DNA from: Lentisphaerota bacterium
GTDB taxonomy: Bacteria > Verrucomicrobiota > Kiritimatiellia > JAAZAB01
Assembly: GCA_016188985.1 (NCBI GenBank)
Contig: JACPGM010000024.1
Coordinates: forward strand, 1 to 53,205
Reading direction: 5' to 3'
Length of the DNA stretch: 53,205 nt
Shown: piece by piece, positions 49,538-53,205 of the stretch
How positions within the stretch are numbered: position 1 is the first letter of the stretch
How the letters are laid out: each line of letters opens with the position of its first letter
The notes under the pieces: generated by a model
Told to the model about the DNA's origin: nothing
Databases searched by the model: none
The model's input: only the letters and a program-made list of their open reading frames with translations
Translations under genes and position numbers: made by a program

Positions 49538-50364
49538 ACGATATAAAAATCCAGTGGCTCTCCGGCCAGGGCCTGAGCGATACGCTGGTTATTGACGGCC
49601 ATGTGCATATCGGCGACTGGCCGCACGCGGCCACCTTCCAATCCGTGGATCAGGCCCTCAGCGAATCGCAGAAGCTGATGGATGCCAACGGGGTGGACGC
49701 CTTCTGCGCGGTGTCCGGCGGTTATATTTTCGGTGAAGCCGATTACCGGCTGGGCAACGATTTCCTTCTTCAAGTCTGGCGCCGGATGCCGGAACGCCTG
49801 ATTCCATTTCTGGGGATCAACCCCAACGATTCCCGGCAGGAAATGCGGCGGGAATTGGACCGGATGACTTCCGAAGGCGTGCGCGCCATCAAGCTGATCA
49901 ACGCCTACCAGAACAACTACCCTGGCGACGGTCCGAACCTGATGGCGCTTTATGCCTATGCCGCCGAACACCGGATGCTGGTGTTTAATCATGCTTGGTC
50001 CTATGAGGTGATTACGAAAATTTCCCAGCAGTTTCCCGAAACCGATTTTATTTTTGGACATTATGGCAGTTGGCAGGATTCTATTCTGCGCGACCGCCCG
50101 AACGTCTACGCCAATATCTGGAGCTACGGCCCTTGGGGTTCCCTGGATCAGGGCGTCCGTGAGGTCGGCGCCGGCAAATTCATCCTGGGCTCGGATGGAT
50201 TTCTGAACGCGCTCTCGGTGGGAATAGGTCCGGTGGTCTTTGCCGAGATTCCCGACGCCGACAAGCGCCAGATTCTCGGCTTGACCATGGCGCGCTTGCT
50301 CGCGCGGATTGGCGCCTTGCCCAAGGCGCTGCTCGAGAAATACCAGCGCTTAGCCCCGGGATAA
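49534..50364 (+). CDS. Amidohydrolase-2 family metal-dependent hydrolase
   Basis: 276 residues, GTG start in a 4-base overlap with the preceding gene. Metal motifs: DGHVHIGDW (HxH), FNHAWSYE (near 153), FGHYGSW (near 177) and LGSDGFL (catalytic Asp, near 218). Members of this family are decarboxylases or hydrolases acting on aromatic or sugar acids. Paired with the upstream paralogue, it may form a hetero-oligomer. Substrate unknown. Confidence 0.87.
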   Translation: MNDIKIQWLSGQGLSDTLVIDGHVHIGDWPHAATFQSVDQALSESQKLMDANGVDAFCAVSGGYIFGEADYRLGNDFLLQVWRRMPERLIPFLGINPNDSRQEMRRELDRMTSEGVRAIKLINAYQNNYPGDGPNLMALYAYAAEHRMLVFNHAWSYEVITKISQQFPETDFIFGHYGSWQDSILRDRPNVYANIWSYGPWGSLDQGVREVGAGKFILGSDGFLNALSVGIGPVVFAEIPDADKRQILGLTMARLLARIGALPKALLEKYQRLAPG

Positions 50365-50445
50365 TGAACGCGCTCTCCTGCCGGAGTTGCCGGCGTTGCT
50401 CGACCAATATATTCCGATGCATAGACCCTGCTTTGAGCGTAAGTT

Positions 50446-50544
50446 TGTAGCCGCGCCCGCCCGCCTGCAACGCTGTGCGTAGCACTGCGGGCAGGTGAGG
50501 GCGTGGATTCTTCCGGCAGCCACGGCGTCACCGCCGCGGCTACA
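50446..50544. repeat. TGTAGCCGCG cloverleaf element with a 36-bp nested hairpin (99 bp)
   Basis: Same as the 63-bp element at 11980-12042 except for 36 bases (50459-50494) between CGCCC and GTGAGGGCG, at the apex of the first hairpin. The insert differs from the one at 13871-13906 at 5 of 36 positions. Confidence 0.93.
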
Positions 50545-50598
50545 TGAATGCATAGGAATTTCCCGCCTGAGGCTGGTCTGCCTACGGCATGACAATGT

Positions 50599-50647
50599 TG
50601 TAGCCGGGGTCGTTGACCCCGGACCGGCCTCAACGAGGCCGGCTACA
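50599..50647. repeat. TGTAGCCG dumbbell element, 49-bp copy
   Basis: TGTAGCCG/CGGCTACA outer stem around GGGGTC-GT-TGACCCC (overlapping) and GGCCTC-AAC-GAGGCC hairpins. Between this and 50544 lies a double mini-hairpin near 50557-50592. No gene is seen in the 50365-50697 gap. Confidence 0.9.
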
Positions 50648-50697
50648 GTTGCCGCCTGTGGCGGCCTAATTTATTATGCATAGACCCCGCAAAGAGC

Positions 50698-52854
50698 ATG
50701 AACATGAACTTTAGTTTCGGCGTTGCCAAACCGCTATACGCTAAGGCCCGCCATCCCCGCCTGCTTATCGGGGAGAACGATCTGCCCGCCTTGCGGCGGT
50801 TGATCCACGGCGCGCCCGGGCGAACGCTGGCGGCCGCCATCCGCAAAAAGACCGAGCCGTGTGTCCGTCAGATTCTGGAATGTCGGGATCTGCCCGCTTT
50901 GATCGAGCGGAACCAGACTTGTTTCTGGCCCCACCCGCAGGAGTGGTTTCTCTGGACCTTGCACGATATGGCGCTCCTGGGTCGGCTGGAAGATCGCGCC
51001 GAACTGGTGGAAGCCGTTGTGCGCGTGTTCCTGGCGCTGCCCGGACTGCCCGGCAAAGTCGGCGGCAGTGATCAGTTTTATTACCTTCCGCCGCTCTTTA
51101 TTCCCCTGGCCTATGATCTGATCGCCGAGGGTTTGCCGCAGGAAGACCGCGCGCGCTTTGCCGCCTGGGCGCTGGAGCGCTATATCCGCCCCGTGCTTGC
51201 TGCCTACCGCGCCAACTACCTGAAAAACGCCGGTGGCAACGGAACCATCGGCGCTATGCAGATTGCGCTGACCACGCTCCTGTGCATCACGGGCGAGCCG
51301 GGAGCGCCGGACCTTGCGGCCCAACGGGAGGAACTGCTGCAATGGTTCGAGGCCACGCTCCACACCGCCATTGGTCCCGACGGCTATCCCGAGGAGGATA
51401 CCGGCTACGGCAACGTGGTGGCGGGAAACCTGGCACTGGTGGCGGAAATGGTCCGGCGCGCCGGCCTCTATGACGTCTATCGCGCCTGCCCGCGCTTCGC
51501 CCGCTATGGCCGCTCCATGTTGCATTTTGCCCTGCCGTGGGGCGACTCCCTCATGGCTACCGGTGATCATGGCGACCAGATGCGCGACCGCGAGTTCGTG
51601 CTGGCGCGGCTGGCGGTGGAAACCCGCGATCCGGCGCTGCTCTGGTTGCTGGGTTCGCTCTCCTATGCTCACAACCGCACCTTTATCGCCGACTTCATGC
51701 CGGGTTTCGAATTTGAAGTTCGCCTGCGCAAGGGCTTCCAGGCGCCGCCTACGGCGTTGTCGCTGCTGACGCTCAACGATATGCGCGGCGCGGCGCATCC
51801 GGCCAAGGTTGGCACGCCGAGGGCCTTTCGCGATCGTGGGCGTGGTATTGTCAGCTTCCGCAGCGGTTGGGATGCCGATGCCACGCTGGCGATTTTCGAT
51901 GGGTCCCAGCGCTCGCCGTCGGGGCAGGGGCACGCCCACGACAGCGCTGGCCATTTCAGCATCGCGGCGCTGGGCGAATACTTTGCCATCCATGCCGCGC
52001 GATACAATATCGAGCAGAACTGCCACAACGTTGTGCTGGTTGACGGCCAGAGCGGGCGCTCCACGGACGGCGAGTGGCGTATGAGCTATTACCACGGCCT
52101 GTTGATCGCCTATCAGCCGGACCCATTCTGCGATTTTGCGGCCGTGGACAGTTCCCACCAGCATAACTGTTACTGGGCGCGCCGCTATCTCGGCCTGGTC
52201 AAAGGGCCGGGCGCGCCGGCCTATGTCTGGACGGTGGAAGACATCAACAAGGCCAATGACTGGGCCGAGTTCTGGTGGCAATTGCATACCTGCCCGGAAA
52301 ACACGATTGCCTTGCGCGGCGCGGAGGCCACGATCACCGGCTGGCGCCACGGCAACCACCTGGACGTAGCCTTTGCGCTGCCTGATCCCGCCAGCTTTTC
52401 CCCTGCCCACACGCTGGCGCTCGCGCAGGATGTCGCCACGTCCAGTTCGTATAAATATGTCAGTCCTCCGGAGCACTACGTCAGCCGGTTCGCCCGTCCG
52501 GCGGATATGGTGCATGGTCCCGTGTTTATGCGTCCGCGGCTGTTAGCGAAGGTGGGCGGCTACAACGGCCGCTTCATGGCGCTCATGATTCCGCGCCGGA
52601 AGGGCGATCAGCCGGCGCAGGTGGAACGGCTGGCTTCGCTCGACAATTCGCTGGCGGTGCGGATTACTTTTAGGGACGTGGAGGACACGCTCATCTTCGC
52701 CTATGAGCACAATTTGTTGGAAGCGGGCGATGTCAAAGGCCGCGGCCAGTGGTGCGTCGTGCGCCGCGCCCGCCGGTCAAGACGCGTCCTGGCCCGCACT
52801 CTTGGCCAAGGGACTGCCTTGCGCGCCGGCGGACGCCACTTGGCGGGCCGCTGA
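50698..52854 (+). CDS. Heparinase II/III-family protein
   Basis: 718 residues. The N-terminal half is an alpha/alpha toroid (LPALRRLIHGAPGRTLAAAI to about residue 360, with YPEEDTGYGNVVAGN), and the C-terminal beta-sheet domain carries GQGHAHDSAGHFSIAALGEY (near 405), typical of heparinase II/III lyases acting on uronate-containing polysaccharides. No clear signal peptide is seen; it starts MNMNFSFGVAKPLYAKARHP. It is likely involved in glycosaminoglycan or alginate-type polymer degradation. The last ~35 residues are Arg/Gly-rich and may be poorly conserved. Confidence 0.88.
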   Translation: MNMNFSFGVAKPLYAKARHPRLLIGENDLPALRRLIHGAPGRTLAAAIRKKTEPCVRQILECRDLPALIERNQTCFWPHPQEWFLWTLHDMALLGRLEDRAELVEAVVRVFLALPGLPGKVGGSDQFYYLPPLFIPLAYDLIAEGLPQEDRARFAAWALERYIRPVLAAYRANYLKNAGGNGTIGAMQIALTTLLCITGEPGAPDLAAQREELLQWFEATLHTAIGPDGYPEEDTGYGNVVAGNLALVAEMVRRAGLYDVYRACPRFARYGRSMLHFALPWGDSLMATGDHGDQMRDREFVLARLAVETRDPALLWLLGSLSYAHNRTFIADFMPGFEFEVRLRKGFQAPPTALSLLTLNDMRGAAHPAKVGTPRAFRDRGRGIVSFRSGWDADATLAIFDGSQRSPSGQGHAHDSAGHFSIAALGEYFAIHAARYNIEQNCHNVVLVDGQSGRSTDGEWRMSYYHGLLIAYQPDPFCDFAAVDSSHQHNCYWARRYLGLVKGPGAPAYVWTVEDINKANDWAEFWWQLHTCPENTIALRGAEATITGWRHGNHLDVAFALPDPASFSPAHTLALAQDVATSSSYKYVSPPEHYVSRFARPADMVHGPVFMRPRLLAKVGGYNGRFMALMIPRRKGDQPAQVERLASLDNSLAVRITFRDVEDTLIFAYEHNLLEAGDVKGRGQWCVVRRARRSRRVLARTLGQGTALRAGGRHLAGR

Positions 52855-52867
52855 GGGAGAAAACGCC

Positions 52868-53205
52868 ATGACCACAGAACTGCCGCCCCACACGCTTGAA
52901 CGATTGACCAACGACCTGCGCCAACTGGGCGTCGCAGCCGGCGATATTTTATTCATTCACTCGTCGTTCAAAAGCCTTGGACCAGTCGTTAACGGCGCTG
53001 AAACGGTCGTGCGCGCCCTGGAGGCGGCCGTCGGCCCGCAGGGCTTGGTTCTGATGCCGTCCTTTAATCTGACCGAGGGCGATCGCACTGCCACCTGGAA
53101 AGGCATTGAGACAACGCCGGCGACCACCGGCTGGCTGACCGAGTATTTCCGGCTGATGTCGGGGACGCGCCGCTCCTACCACTACGCCCATCCCGTGGCC
53201 GCGCG
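52868..53205 (+). CDS. AAC(3)-family N-acetyltransferase, N-terminal part
   Basis: The gene starts at ATG 52868, 13 bases after the heparinase stop, and is cut by the window end after ~112 codons. MTTELPPHTLERLTNDLRQL is followed by FIHSSFKSLGPVVNGAETVV and GLVLMPSFNLTEGDRTATW, the signature of the antibiotic_NAT (AAC(3)) family. Although named for aminoglycoside resistance, most members in polysaccharide loci probably acetylate amino sugars. Same-strand context with the heparinase supports this. Confidence 0.85.
   Translation, partial: MTTELPPHTLERLTNDLRQLGVAAGDILFIHSSFKSLGPVVNGAETVVRALEAAVGPQGLVLMPSFNLTEGDRTATWKGIETTPATTGWLTEYFRLMSGTRRSYHYAHPVAA

Noticed and set aside
50734-52515. A 593-codon open frame on the minus strand opposite the heparinase gene
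   Set aside because: The plus-strand frame encodes a recognisable heparinase II/III; the antisense frame has no domain and an Arg/Gln/Gly-rich composition.

Overview
The window looks like a chromosomal fragment of a GC-rich, Gram-negative bacterium carrying a type II secretion (Gsp) operon, pyruvate:ferredoxin oxidoreductase (anaerobic metabolism) and a sugar/aromatic-type catabolic locus (heparinase II/III, Gfo/Idh/MocA, URO-D-family, amidohydrolases). This gene set and the dense intergenic palindromes suggest the PVC superphylum (Kiritimatiellota/Lentisphaerota-like). That placement is inference; no rRNA or marker-gene test is possible here.

Layout. 0-10 kb: the tail of a glycoside-hydrolase-like gene, a DUF433/DUF5615 toxin-antitoxin (TA) pair, a lone XRE regulator, nifJ, a VapBC-like cassette flanked by two copies of the nifJ 3' end, a small lipoprotein with a short secretin-like protein, an AAA_14/DUF4143 ATPase and a truncated nucleotidyltransferase. 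10-14 kb: an HtrA-type serine protease overlapping a related protein that has lost the catalytic triad. 14-26.5 kb: gspE-F-G-H-I-J-K, a PilM/PilN-like gspL, a gspM and gspD. 26.5-29.2 kb: a RelE-type TA pair, a bifunctional-nuclease/UVR protein, hflX and a Cys-rich small protein. 29.3-34.7 kb: an island in tRNA-Gln(CTG), bounded by a 43-bp direct repeat, with a TOTE-type primase-helicase, a divergent AlbA_2/HATPase protein and a CcbP-like cluster. 34.7-53.2 kb: URO-D family proteins, an acyl-CoA ligase, a Calx-beta/FG-GAP secreted protein, a sugar nucleotidyltransferase with an AraC regulator, a DegT aminotransferase, a broken kelch gene, DUF3830, a phosphotriesterase-family hydrolase, Gfo/Idh, two amidohydrolases, heparinase II/III and the start of an AAC(3)-family acetyltransferase.

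The most unusual feature is the repeat content. Nearly every longer intergenic gap holds a dumbbell or cloverleaf palindrome: a short outer stem (GGTAGGG/CCCTACC, TGTAGCCG/CGGCTACA, TGTAGGAGC/GCTCCTACA or TGTAG/CTACA) enclosing two or three hairpins whose arms differ between copies but stay complementary. Smaller hairpins of about 28-71 bp are inserted at the apices of those hairpins, up to three levels deep. The same small hairpins also interrupt heptanucleotide tandem arrays, and one lies in frame inside hflX. Repeats and heptads also form the leader peptides of GspJ and GspK (69 and 75 residues before the prepilin cleavage site), part of the GspH leader and the N-terminus of the pseudoprotease. 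This resembles a self-nesting, apex-targeted palindrome system, comparable in concept to Rickettsia palindromic elements and REP/RAYT sequences, with no mobilising enzyme visible in the window.
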